64,000 bases of DNA, taken from Ceratopteris richardii (lineage: Eukaryota; Streptophyta; Polypodiopsida; Polypodiales; Pteridaceae). The stretch covers positions 334,001-398,000 of the forward strand of contig CM035421.1 of the NCBI GenBank assembly GCA_020310875.1, in the 5' to 3' direction. Positions 1 to 11,245 of this stretch are shown here, piece by piece; within the stretch, counting starts at the first letter, position 1; every line of letters starts with the position of its first letter. A program made the position numbers and the translations under genes. The notes below the pieces were generated by a model. That model was given only the letters and a program-made list of their open reading frames with translations, had not been told where the DNA came from and ran no database searches.

Positions 1-453
1 GTCATCATCTAGGGCACAACCGATTGACCCTAGTGCATCTGCAAGCTCTTTAACCTTTAATATGTAATCATTAGCACCTTGAGAGGGGCTTTTCCTAAGA
101 TTATTTAGCTCATTCTTGAGCTGAATTTTTCTAGCTTTTGTGGAGGTTGAATACAATCTCTCCAAGCACTCCCACACCTTCTTCGATGTATCCAAATCTT
201 GAATATGCCCTACCATAGAGTTGCTAATATGCTGAGATAAAATGAAAATGACCCTTTTGTCCCTTTCATCCCACTCTCTTACTGCTCTTCTCTGGTCATT
301 GGTTGGATTTACCTCATCTATGTAGGGTTTTGGCTCTCCACCACTCACAAGTCCCCACAAACCTTTCCCCATCAAAAAATTGCTTATTCTAAATCGCCAT
401 GGTTGGTAGTTTCCTTTTTCGAGCTTCTCAATTTGAGCATTGAGATCAGCCAT
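1..453 (-). CDS. Copia element Z, gag N-terminal part, open at window edge
   Basis: Reading the minus strand from the ATG at 453-451, 151 codons run without a stop to the window edge. The product is a Ty1/copia Gag of the UBN2/DUF4219 type. It starts MADLNAQIEKLEKGNYQPW and has the family features KGLWG near residue 32, the conserved block SKKVWECLERLYS and KARKIQLKNEL near residue 117. Gag forms the virus-like particle that packages element RNA in the cytoplasm. The start is fixed by the ATG lying about 230 bp downstream of the primer-binding site at 687-699. No stops or frameshifts are seen here, unlike most copies in this window, so the element extending left of the window may be fairly young. 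Element B at 4770 is a decayed relative (MADYSAWIENLENKNYQSW). Confidence 0.85.
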   Translation of the reverse strand, partial: MADLNAQIEKLEKGNYQPWRFRISNFLMGKGLWGLVSGGEPKPYIDEVNPTNDQRRAVREWDERDKRVIFILSQHISNSMVGHIQDLDTSKKVWECLERLYSTSTKARKIQLKNELNNLRKSPSQGANDYILKVKELADALGSIGCALDDD

Positions 454-686
454 GGTGCCTCCTAACTCTTTTGAACCTCCCCCTTGATGCAATGAATTTG
501 AAAAGGATGGCTTTTACCTCAAAAAATAGAGCTACTCCTCTTGATGAAGCTTCGTCTTTGATTTGATGATGTATTTGCTTCCCCTTGTTGTTGACGTGCC
601 CGTTCTTTGCTTCCTTCCTTCAAAATTTGATGAAGTCTTCACTTCACTTCAGTAGCTCCTTCTTCTCTCTTTGATACTCCACTTAT

Positions 687-699
687 AGCTCTGATACCA
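687..699 (-). other. Primer-binding site of element Z
   Basis: On the minus strand this reads TGGTATCAGAGCT, complementary to the 3' end of initiator tRNA-Met, the usual primer for plant copia reverse transcription. It lies one base inside the LTR that starts at 701. Confidence 0.85.
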
Positions 700-700
700 T

Positions 701-1474
701 TGTTGGAGGATAAACACTCCTATGTGCACAACAAAAGCAAATGAACCCTCCTAGGATCCTGAAATTTTTCAGACATAGGTTCTGTATTTTCTGAGTTTCT
801 CTGAGTATATGCAGAGACTGAAAATGAAATTTTGCAGGCGTAAACTAAACTTTAAGAGCTTTCAAATGAGAGTAAAATCACTCCATTTGGATACTGGATG
901 ATGCCTCAACCAGCTGCAACAAAACAGATAACTTGATCTCTTCACAGAGTATGAGCTAACTGGACAGACACTGTTCTGGACATTTCTCTGTACATGTGCA
1001 GGCACTGAACCTGAGACTTATACCAGAAAAAGTAGAACTTATAAGCTTTCCAAAAAGACAAAAATCATTGCAAATGGATTCCGGATGAAGGAGAAACAAC
1101 AATTACAAGACCGGGGGGTCTGCCAAAAACATCTAGATAGATAGAGTGTGTAAAAGTGAAATTTCTGCAAAATATGCAGAGAACAGCTAGTAGGGGGTGT
1201 GCTTAAGCAAGGGGGCAGCTTGGGCACGTATTTCCACGACTCTAAGTCATAATACAACTCATTAGAGGTTTTAAAGACCACCTACTAACCTCTTTAACCA
1301 ATCAAAAACATATACATGTCAAAAGTGAGGTCCAATCACATCAAGAGGTGAGCTAAATCTTCTCTAATCAACTTCTTTCCATTATGGGCATAATTGGATG
1401 CCTCAAACTCGTGGAAATCAGCCTCCTTTGATTGTGGATGATGTGGAAGGTTCAATTTGGGGCATGTTCCTACA
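701..1474 (-). repeat. 5' LTR of copia element Z
   Basis: About 774 bp. On the minus strand it starts TGTAGGAACATGCC and ends CTCCTCCAACA, giving the expected TG...CA ends with imperfect terminal inversion, and it abuts the primer-binding site. The partner LTR lies outside the window, so the target duplication (expected ctctt at 1475-1479) and LTR divergence cannot be tested. A short reading frame at 1039-1281 lies inside the LTR and is not considered a gene. Confidence 0.7.
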
Positions 1475-3767
1475 CTCTTGAGCTTGAAAAACTTTCAACA
1501 TCCTAGACCATCGACATCCTTGGATAGTGCAGCAGTAGAAGCCTTTGTTGCTTTGATTCCTCTAACCCTTTCCGCACCTACCCAACCTAGCTTACCTCCC
1601 CGCACATCCACCCTCCCATCCAGTCCATTTCTCCATCCATCCTTCCCTTCTTTCCCCACACCTCCAAGACACCTATTTCCATTTCCCCCTCCATTGACTT
1701 TTTCCCTGGTCTCACCTCCCCGACCCACTATCATCCCTCTTTCCCCCTTCCACCAAGTAGTACAAGAGACCCCCTCTGTAAATTACTCTACCACTTTTGT
1801 AAATCCCATATTTACACCCACACATGCACCCACTATCACTCCACTATTCACAGTCACGACACTTGACACCACAACTAGTGACATGGATATATCACCTCCC
1901 ACTGCACCACCACTCACATCTCCTATTGCACCACCATATATGTGCACATCACTTTTTTCCACCATCACCACTGCATCCACATTCCCATCCCCATTTCCCC
2001 TTCCCCTTGCACCCATACCTACAGCATCTGCATTCACCACACCATTAATCTTATCCATCACTGCATACACAACTTGTTGCGGGCTCAGACTATTCACAAT
2101 GCAATGCTTACGAGAAACATGGGATTACTCAGACGACACTTAGCAGCAGCGAAAGAAGAAAACCAACGTCTACAGGAGCAGAATAGAGAGAACTTGGAAG
2201 CTGCTCTCGATCGACCAGATGAGCCCTTGAGCCCCAACCGCTTCAAAGCTGTCCCCTCCAAATCTATGAAGATGTTATTGGAAGATCATGTCAGATTATT
2301 AGAGGAATAGAACACTATGCATGAAGAATTCCAGAGGCTCAAAGAAGACTACAAAGTGCTCCAATTGAGAGCACCTGTACAGGAAGGACTACCAGCTCCT
2401 GCGGACCCATCCCTTGAAATCATCCAGGGGCTCAATGCTCTATGGGCCCAGGTATTAACTCTTCAATCACAGATAGCAGTATATGAAGCACCCCCCAGGC
2501 CAGACTCCCCACCAGAACTACCAGTAAAGGAAGAAACAGTGACTATTCCGGTGGAGGAAACTTTTGAAGAAGCATATTAACCCCAACCCATCCCAGGCGG
2601 ACGCGTCATGGCCGAAGGCCAAACGACTTTTGAACTTCCCACTCCTACATGGATGAAGACGATTGAGGATCTTGGTCGAACCCATTCAACATGTGTGGAA
2701 GCACAGTTACATGCAATGGCAATGATTGAAGAGCGAATATTACAATCACCTTATTTTGCTCACTTGACCCCCTGCAAGTACATATCTGGGCACGAGCTAC
2801 AATATAAACCATATTTTATGTTAATGGCATAATATCAGCTAGCCATAGAGAAGGAAATAGGCAAGAAACCCTCCCACGCAACTCAATTTGAGCCTGAAGA
2901 CTTGCCAACAGATGCGCAGCGGGGAGAAATATATCAACCAACTTGGTGCCAGGATTTATGACAAGAATATCCCGAAATGATGAGCACCTGGGCCAAGGCA
3001 CCACTCCGCTTGAAGTACAACCCATGTTGGGGACCCGTGCCAAGTCGCCGCTCCTGAAAGGCGTTTGCCATTAAAGTAGAGAACAACAAGCAATGCCAGG
3101 ATTGGCTCAATTACCCATATTTCAGGCCACCCATAGGACCACCAACCGTTGGATACATGATGGCAATGATTCATCACTGGCTCCCTTGCTTACGAAGAAT
3201 GGAGGATGTAGCAGCGCATATGATTGTCAAAATATTTGACATGATGCAGATGGTATTCAAAGTCTTCCGTTGTGTCAAGGCACCACATGTGAACACCCCG
3301 GTTTCGAGCATGGCAACCAAGATCTAGCTTATGACATGAGTACGACACCATCGCTCCGGGTGTGTTATGCCTGGCACTATCGAATCAAATAATTTCTGGC
3401 ATTCTATAAGTAGACCTTCGAAGAAATGTTCACCACCGGTTTTTGGGAGTATCACTCAGAAGTGTTCATAAGCAGGCCTACACATCTACTGCAATTATTT
3501 GCCTATGAACAACTGGTATACTCAACACATTACAGACTCCCGCCACCAAAGGAACCTCAGCCCATCGATTTGGAGAAGCTTGAAGCTGATCTTGCCCGAG
3601 GTATCCGCATTTCAAAACACACCCTCGCTCATGACCTATTACATAATTATATTCGACAGACCCCACAACAAGGTTCTGTCGAGGACGACAGAAGCGAGAG
3701 GGAGGGGGTGTTGGCAGTAGCCAGATGCATAGACGTCGAGGAAGCATGTGAAGACAAAGCTCAATGA
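1475..3767 (+). pseudogene. Decayed long reading frame of unrecognised family (proline-rich, coiled coil, C-terminal domain)
   Basis: I do not recognise this family. From about 2085 to 3330 a single frame is readable and interrupted only by point stops (2308 TAG, 2578 TAA, 2830 TAA, 2959 TGA, 3055 TGA). A frameshift near 3320-3360 then leads into a last open part ending at 3767 (EACEDKAQ, stop). In order it shows: a Pro/Ser/Thr-rich stretch (about 1457-2080, in a different frame, so one indel near 2080); a heptad-like coiled coil (AAAKEENQRLQEQNRENLEA, about 2146-2205); an acidic Pro-rich linker (about 2460-2577); and a Trp/Tyr/Pro-rich region with WLNYPYFRPPIGPP and MVFKVFRCVKAP. No DDE, RT, protease or zinc-knuckle motif was seen. 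It could be the gag-like region of a non-autonomous retroelement or an old host gene. Element Z may have inserted at its 5' side. Confidence 0.5.
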
Positions 3768-4735
3768 AGTAGCAGGGAGCCAGTCGAATCATTTTTTCAA
3801 ACAAATATATTTCAGAATACTTTTCAAAAACCTCCAATAGTGATTTTCATCACTTTTGTACCATATGTAACAGCTACCATGGATTATTCTTATATTCTAA
3901 GAGTAGGGGCACATTCTAGGTTCTTTATTTATTTGTAAATTTGAACCTAGGAAGCCGCTCCTACCGTCTTGGATCCAAAAGCAATGCCTTAAGATTGAAG
4001 TAGAAGGCCACTAGAAACACACCCCATGTGACCCGATGACTATAGAACATTGTGGTTCCAACTCATCTAGGCACACAATCTCTGTGTTGGAACCCCCTTC
4101 TTTTCCAAAAGAGTTTGTCCCTATCACGAAGGACCAAGTAGTCCCTTCATGTGGGATGTAACCAGAGGTGTAATGCAACAAGGGAGTTCTGATTGACCAA
4201 TTAGTTTCAAACAAAGGAAAGAAGCACCCAACATGAAGTAGGTTTGGGTCACAAAAAGAGAACAATCATCAACTCCTTCTAGTTCTCCACCAATACCATG
4301 ATGGAAAGCTTCATGGTCGATCAATGATGGCACCAAGAGTTAACCAATGATCACAAAAATCTAGATGCCCAAGCATCTTTTGAAGGCGTAACCTAACACT
4401 TATTGCATATGGGTGCCAAAAGATAGCTTGCATGATCTAGTCTAGCTGCATTACTCTATTTTTCTAGAAAAATCTAGGTTCAAGTCTTTTTATAAAACCG
4501 GATGTAAATTTGTGTAGCCTAAATCATAGATAGAGTACCCCAAGATTCTTTTGAGCACTGACCAAGATTTTAATATTCCATCAAAATCCACAAGGAAATC
4601 ACACATGTACAAACCTTGTAATATAACTTTATGCGTCATGTTGAGATCATGCATTTCTCCAAGCATACATCTAGGAACTACCACACATTGAGCCCAATTT
4701 TGCAATGCATGAATAGGGGCTAAGAATGGAATTCA
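3768..4735. other. No recognisable gene; probably decayed LTR or flank of element B
   Basis: About 970 bp of AT-rich sequence. Short frames exist on both strands (for example the minus strand at 4490-4705), but none shows a familiar motif or partner homology. Just before the B gag start, 4738-4753 reads tcatgatcagacgtta, which may be a worn primer-binding site (compare TGGTATCAGAGCT). That would place the 5' LTR of B somewhere in this stretch; its outer end could not be found. Confidence 0.35.
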
Positions 4736-4769
4736 TGTCATGATCAGACGTTAGAGAGCACTTTAGAGC

Positions 4770-6114
4770 TCAATATGGCTGATTATAGTGCATGGATAGA
4801 GAACTTAGAGAATAAAAACTATCAATCATGGAAATTTATGGTTATCAACTATCTTATGAGAAATGGATTGTGGGGATAAGCGAGTGGCACAAAGACAAAT
4901 CTTCATGTACATGATGCACCACTTGAAGGATTGGGCAAGAAACTTAATGAATGGATAGAGAGAGATAGAAAATACATACTCATTCTATCCCATCACATAA
5001 GCAATAATAGGGCATATACAAGACTTGGACACATCCAAGAACATTTTGAAAACCTTTGAGATTGTACTCTTAATTGCTGAAGGCAAGGAAGATTCAGCTC
5101 AAGAATGAGGTAAAGTTTCTTAGGAAAGCACCAAGCACTAAAATTAATGAGTAGATTTTGAATGTTAAGGAGCTTGTAGATGCCCTATGCTCAACTCAAA
5201 ACCCAATCAAAGATGATGATCTTGTTGCTCACACTCTCAATGGCTTGAGAGAGGATGAAAGGTGGAAAGCATTCACCACATCAATGTATGTGAGGGATTC
5301 TCGAATAGAATTTGATGATGCAATCAAATTGATGGTGATGGAGGAGATGAATCAAGGCAGTTCACAATCAAAGAGCAATCAAGCCCAAGTTTTCTATGTA
5401 GTTAGAAGCAAAGACAAAAAAGGTGCACAAAAGTCACAAGGCAGAGGGAGAGGAATGTAAAACTCAAGCTCAAGCAAACAAGACAGCTTCAACCAAAGCT
5501 ATGGATCAAGAGGAAGAGGAAAGAGGAGAGGAAGAGAAGGAATATAACATGGAAGAGAAGCATCAAATGGAGAATGATACAATTGTGGAACTCCATGCCA
5601 CTATGCAAAAGATTGTTGTTCTAAAGAGATGAGGAAGAGGAGAAATATCACATGGAAGAGAAGCATCAAATGAAGAATGATACAATTGTGGAACTCAAGG
5701 CACGCATACAAAAGGAGCCAAGGTAATTATGCTAGTACTTCAACAAATTTAGAAAAATAGAACTTCAGATTTTACATGGTACATAGACATTGGTTGTAGC
5801 AACCATATGAGTTTCAATAAATATGTTCCTTTTAATTTACACTCATTCACCACTCAATGAAATGTAGAGTCATTGGATGAAACTGAGCACAATATTAAAC
5901 ATGTGGGAGATTTTGCATTGAATGGATCTCAAAGTCTCAAGGTGTTGAAGGACTTGTTCCATGTGCCAATCATCACAAAGAACTCATAAGTCATATGGTT
6001 GAAAAAGGTTATGATGTGAGGTTCAATGATCAAGTATGCTTTTTTTGAAGACCCCATGTAGGACTAGAAGATCATAACAAAATGAAAGAAAAAAGTCTCT
6101 TCACCATGGAGGTA
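4770..6114 (+). pseudogene. Copia element B, gag, zinc knuckle and protease (first part)
   Basis: Degenerate Ty1/copia Gag-Pro. It begins MADYSAWIENLENKNYQSW at 4770, with a stop in the GLWG motif (TGG GGA TAA). Gag continues to about 5460 (NVKELVDAL, LNGLREDERWKAF). A zinc knuckle lies at about 5574-5615 in the form YNCGTPCHYAKDC; its first Cys codon is TGA. The aspartic protease motif near 5773 reads TWYIDIGCSNHM, so the catalytic DSG has become DIG. The GAG-pre-integrase region starts near 6080 (KKSLFTMEVKP) and is cut at 6119 by element A. The frame resumes at 9992 on the other side of A. Several stops and frameshifts show this is long dead. Confidence 0.8.
5546..5712 (+). repeat. Tandem duplication of the zinc-knuckle region in B
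   Basis: The stretch starting tataacatggaagagaagca at 5546 recurs at 5649 as tatcacatggaagagaagca, a period of about 103 bp. Both copies carry the tacaattgtggaact (YNCGT) half of a CCHC knuckle. The first copy keeps CX4HX4C; in the second the spacing is lost. It is a local duplication in the nucleocapsid part of Gag. Confidence 0.7.
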
Positions 6115-6119
6115 AAACC

Positions 6120-6349
6120 TGCTGGAGTTTGAGGTCTACAAAAGCACACAAACAACACATGGGAGGAGAAGAAGCTTGGAGCATAACACATACTGCTGAA
6201 TGTATTATCAAGTGAATGTTCAAAGATAAGTGACCCATTAGGGTCATATGCATATATACAAGTTGGGGGAAAAAACCTCCTATAGAGGGAAAAAAGTGCC
6301 CGGATGGTCATAGTATGTTCACACACATCACTACCAAAATATGTCATCA
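6120..6349 (-). repeat. 3' LTR of element A
   Basis: 230 bp; plus-strand ends TGCTGGAGTT...TGTCATCA. It aligns by eye along its full length with the F LTR at 53945-54174. Confidence 0.75.
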
Positions 6350-6359
6350 AATACATCTT

Positions 6360-9300
6360 ATTACTGATGCAATGGAAAAGGAGTTCACACTCATGTATAA
6401 TGAAGTATCAAGCTATGTGCAAAGATATCAATCCACAAAAGGTAGTAAGACAAAAGCTTTGCGGGAAGCTTTGAACCTCTCCCAAGGCAGAGCCTTTGTG
6501 AAGAGATCATGCAATGTTAACCTATGTGGGCACATATCCCAAAATGATCTCCTCGGTAGAGAGTCTCTCCCTGACATAATGAGAATGCACCTCAATGTGC
6601 TTTGTGCGAGCATGGAAAAAAGGGTTCCTTGCAACTACCAATGTGCTCTGACTATCAATGAAGATGGTGGTGATAGAAGATTGACCAACACCCAAATCAG
6701 CCAAAAGGCATTTGAGCCACACACACTCAATTGTTGTTGTGAAAGCTATCCTATACTCAACCTCACAAGTAGAAGCGGCCACAATAGGCTATTTCTTGCT
6801 CAACCAAGATATGCATGAGCTGCCAAACATGAAGCAAAAACCAGTAGTGGACACACGAGGGTCATAACAAGCAACCCATATAGAGTCAAAAAAGCATGTA
6901 AAATTGGCAATAGTGTTCCCCCTTTGGATAAAAGAATCCCAATAGCTAGGTACCACTCAATTAGCGAAAGATGCACTTAGCCACCTACCAATGCTTGAAA
7001 CCTGGGCAATGCATAAACATGCTCATATGAGAGACAACTAACTAAGTAGCAGGCCGAGTTATGCATAAGTAAATCAAGCATCTAATAGATTGATAAGAGA
7101 GAACAACATCAAATGCATCTCTAGCATTATGAAGAATCAACCATAAACTTTTTTCCATGGGAGTGGCAATAGGTTTGCAATCTTCAAGGACAAAATGATG
7201 CAATAATTTGTCAATATATTTTTTGACATTGATCTATTCCACCATCAACTTGCATAAATTAAATGCACGAATAATGATGCAAATGCTCCAAATCTGACAT
7301 CTCAAAAGAGGCATGCAAATCAGCCTAAATTTCAGCAATATGCTTCTCATTAGGACCATTGTGCAACATGTCCTCAACATAGAAAACAATGATTAGAATC
7401 ACATACTTTGTATGCTTAACATATAAGGTGCTCTTAGTTGGACTGCTCTCAAAACCATGTGCAATTGCATAACAAACTCATGGTGCTTGCTTCGAACCAT
7501 ATAATGCCTTTTTCAACCACCACACTTTGTTTTCATGCCCTTTTTGCACAAATCCACGGGGCTCAAAAACATGCATTTCATCATGTAAGTCACCATTTAG
7601 AAATGCAATTTTAATGTCCAACCGATGTACATTCCAACCATGATGAGTTGCAAGTGCAGAGATGCTACAAACAGTGGTCATTCAACATGTGGGTGCAAAG
7701 GTCTCCAAAAATCAGTGCCTCTCTCTTGAGCATAAACTTTTGTAAGAAGCCTAGCCTTATACCTCTCAACTATTCCATTAGGGTTTTACTTCAAATTTTA
7801 CACCCATTTAGTCCCAATGGCCTTTCTGTCTTGAGGCAGATCACATAAAGACCAGGTACCATTCTTCATAATAGTGTTATATTTTGATTGCATAGCAACC
7901 ATCCAATTTTTTGAATTTTTTGCTTCATCAAAAGAAACAAGCTCATTTGCAACACAAAGAATAGAGGGAGTCACTGCATAGCAATCCGATGCAAAAGAAG
8001 CACTACAAGAGCTTGAACGAGTAGTATATGGTAGAAATTCATCTAATAAACTATCTCACAAAGTCTGCACCATCCATTTGGGCATAGTTTTTGACTCCTC
8101 TATATCAGTCATCTCATAAAAAAGTTGCATAAAAAATGTAATGCTCTACATCATCATGTGAGACGTATAAGCCTGAGAAATGGCCTTATTTGGACCAGCA
8201 CTTGACTACACACCTATAAAAAGAGATAACAAAGTGTCATACACATCTTTGGAGCTAACGGATGTGCCCTTTGTACATGAAAGTAATGGTTGAATTACAT
8301 CTTCCACAAAAGAAACATCATGACTAACTAAAATGCATTTAATTTGCGGATGATAGAGACGATAGCCTTTTCTTTCAAATCTCTACCCAAAAAAATGAAT
8401 TTTACTACTTTTTCATCCATTTTTTTGTGTTGTTGTCAAGCACTAACGTGTATGCCAAAAAACCAAAAACATGCAAATGAGTAGTAGCTGGATTGCGACC
8501 ATGCCAAGCATCATATGATAGAGTGATGGATTGTAGTGCTTTGGTGGAACAATTGTTAATACATATGCTGCATCATGGCTCCAAATAGTAGTAAACATCC
8601 ATTCTTCATTCTACAAAAGATTGGTAGACTTTGATTTAGGTGTAGAGGCCTCTACAACAACCATTGTAGCCTCTTTTCTTTTTGCCTCTTTTGCAACTAG
8701 TTTTGATACTCTTTATGACATGATCATTTCCTTTAAAATATTTGTAAAACTATTTTTGCCTTTCTATTTTCTTCTAGCCTTTGTCTTCCCTTTTTGACCA
8801 TGTAGAATTAGCAAGTTTTTACTTACTACTAGATGAGGTCCATTTACATTTTCCCTTTTGACTAGCTAAGAAAGATTGATATGCAATACACATAATGGAC
8901 TTGTTTTTCGTAGACTCATCTTCCTGCAATAAAACAATGACTAACTGTTCAAATGTTAAATCATTTGGATTTCCTTTCATCATCAACCAAAGAGTAGAAG
9001 CACAAAACTCTGATATAAATTAGGAAGACCATTAAGAATGGTTTACACAAGTAAACTATCTAGCAAGACCATCTGCAAAAATCAAGAGCTCTTTCAAATA
9101 TTTGATATTTGTCAAAAAAATGTCCATAGAATCTGCTCCATTCATATACTCACTCTCCAATAATTTTTGGAGGTAAGCAATTAAACGGGCCTAATTTCTT
9201 TCCTACTGTAAAGTGGTAAGTGTATCCCAAGCATCCTTTGCTGTTTTGCACGAGCGAATATCAAGGATAATGGCATATTTGGTAGAAAAAAAGCTATCAA

Positions 9301-9640
9301 TGCATGTGCTTGAGCATCCCTGCCATCCCATCAAAGTTTCTCTACAATATGTGTAGCAAGAACCACAACATGAATAGGATTTTGAAGATCATCATCTTCA
9401 AAATATGATTTTGAAGATCATCATCTTCAAAATATGATTTTGAAGATCAAATAGGATTTTGAAGATCATCTATATCACCATCAGTAACTTTATTTGCAGG
9501 TGTAGTAGGTCATTTTTCAACACCTTGCACAATATTCCATAGCCTTTTGCCACCATTACATGATGCATCATATATGCCCATAATGGGTAGTTAGTGCCAC
9601 TCAACATGTCCATATGGAATACATTATTGATTTTAGCCAT
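6360..9640 (-). pseudogene. Copia element A gag-pol, heavily decayed
   Basis: Read on the minus strand from ATG 9640-9638 (MAKINNVFHMDMLSGTNYP). Gag spans about 9640-8900, with an inserted hairpin repeat at 9377-9472. The protease/zinc region is near 8900-8600 and the integrase remains at about 8600-8350. RT runs from about 7850 to 7000, with LDIKIAFLNGDLHDEMHVF and KKALYGSKQAP. The RT catalytic box is YVED (near 7380) in place of YVDD. RNase H is at 6782-6522 with TKHIEVHSHYVRERL. Stops and frameshifts occur throughout. The product would have been the polyprotein that makes cDNA and integrates it; this copy cannot. Confidence 0.8.
9377..9472. repeat. Short tandem hairpin repeat inside A gag
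   Basis: The unit attttgaagat-catc-atcttcaaaat is a perfect 11-bp inverted repeat around a 4-bp loop. It appears twice in tandem (period about 29 bp), followed by two further half-units. It interrupts the gag frame of A and is absent from relative F. Confidence 0.75.
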
Positions 9641-9861
9641 GGCCACTGACTAAAATACCCTAATGCAAAAAAATGACTGTATTTTAAAAGTTGAACAAAT
9701 TTACTTGGTCAACTTCTACTTAACTTTAGAAGATTTTGAGGTGCTTATATTGGCATTCCAAAACTTGCATGTATATGTTTAATACAAAAGGATGAAATAT
9801 CTTGCACACACATAGTGCATTTGGAGGCCGAAATGAGTTCAGATAAAATTTTTGATACCAT

Positions 9862-9986
9862 AGAGAGAAGCAATTTGGGTTATATGGGTATATACAAGCC
9901 AGAGGACAAAATCCTCCTAAAGAGGGAAGAAAGTGCCCCAATAATCCTAGTGTGTCCACGCACATCACTATTGAAATATATCACCA
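9862..9986 (-). repeat. 5' LTR of element A, internally deleted
   Basis: Lies directly after a worn primer-binding site (tttttgatacca, 9850-9861). Only about 125 bp remain of the 230-bp LTR: the TGTTGG end and most of the first half are missing, while the tatacaagcc...atatatcacca half aligns with the 6120-6349 copy. Confidence 0.65.
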
Positions 9987-9991
9987 AAACC

Positions 9992-11245
9992 ATCAACCCC
10001 TCATTGTCTACTTGTCATTTGGAAATAAATAGATTGCAAAGATTGACTTGTGTCATTAAAGAATTGACCACATAAACTTAAAAAGGATGAAGGATATGCA
10101 AAGGAAGGGATTGGTGAATATTCTACCTTATCTTACATCTTAGAATATGTAGCATTTACGCCATGCTTGTCAATGAGGGAAACAAAGTAGATTGCCATTC
10201 AAGGGAGCACATGTGAGCAATAAAATGTTGAATCTCATACACACATATGTATGGGGACCTACAAGGGAGGCATCCATTGGTGGTAATACATATTTTTTCA
10301 CATTTATAGGTGATCATTCAAGGTTTTTTTGGATGTATTGCATGAAGACAAAGTGAGAGGTATTTTACCACTTCAAGAGGTCCAAAAACAAGCTAGTGGA
10401 GAAGGAGACATGGAAGTACATAAAGAAATTTAGATTGGGTGGAGTGGTAGATTATTTTTCAAATTTTTCCTTTAGATTTTCTACATGAACATGGCATCAA
10501 AAGGAAATTCATTTGCAGGCATGCACGTCAAAAAAATGGGGTGGTAGAGAGGAGGAACAAATATATAGCATACATGGCTAAAGCTATGTCAAATGAAATG
10601 AATGTTCCTAATTATTAGTGGGCTAATCCAAAAAATACAACGACATACATTATGAAGAAGTGTTCAACTCAAGAGTACATAAAGTCACACCTTATGAAGC
10701 TTGGTGTGGTAAGAAATACAACCTTTTACATCTCAAAGCATTTGGCTGCATGTTATGTTCACATACCTCAAGAATTGAGACACAAGTTAACCCCAACAGA
10801 TAGATGTATATTTCTCTAATATTCTTTAAAGAAAGAGGGCTTTAGATGTTATAACCCTAACAAAAAAGAGTTTCAATTATCTAGGGATGTAATATTTGAT
10901 ATATATTGCCTTGGTATGGTAGCAAAGATGTGTTATAGGTTGAAGATGCATATGAAGCTAAGAAGAAGTTCAAAGGTCAACAACAAACCATGGACATGAG
11001 TGGCCCAATCACTTCAAGCACACCATGAGAGGATATTACTACATTATCTTGGAAAGGAAAGACAAGGAATGAAGCTCATTAAAGTGAAGGAATCAAGAAA
11101 GGAAAATAAAAGGCAAAAAAATGAAGACCATAGATGGGTAGACATGAACTCTAGAAGTGATGAAGATGTGGATAAATTAAAAACTCTAGGATTTAAAGCA
11201 TCCAAATCAAGGTGGAGGAGATTCATACTACCTAAAGGTGAGCTA
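9992..11245 (+). pseudogene. Copia element B, integrase and linker (second part)
   Basis: Continuation of B beyond element A. It shows the GAG-pre-integrase tail, then integrase core remnants (HTYVWGPTREASIGG near 10235; a broken SDGGG segment near 10440) and HKVTPYEAWCGKKYNLLHLKAFG near 10680-10745. The linker before RT (RDVIFD near 10880, then KASKSRWRRF near 11200) follows. The RT and RNase H of B are missing: the sequence changes at about 11245 into the RT of element C on the opposite strand. Multiple stops are present. Confidence 0.75.

Larger units (their letters stand above)
6120..9986 (-). mobile_element. Ty1/copia element A, nested in B
   Basis: Minus-strand copia element flanked by the 5-bp target duplication AAACC (6115-6119 and 9987-9991). 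The 3' LTR is 6120-6349. The 5' LTR is reduced to 9862-9986. It belongs to the same family as E and F: the LTRs share the aagaagcttgg and acaagnnggggga... blocks, and the 230-bp LTR length equals that of F. Removing 6120-9991 rejoins the B reading frame. Confidence 0.85.

Noticed and set aside
1783..2097. Minus-strand 104-codon Gly/Val-rich frame
   Set aside because: Complement of the Pro/Thr-rich part of the plus-strand frame; low complexity only.
4490..4705. 71-codon minus-strand frame
   Set aside because: No motif and no flanking coding continuation.
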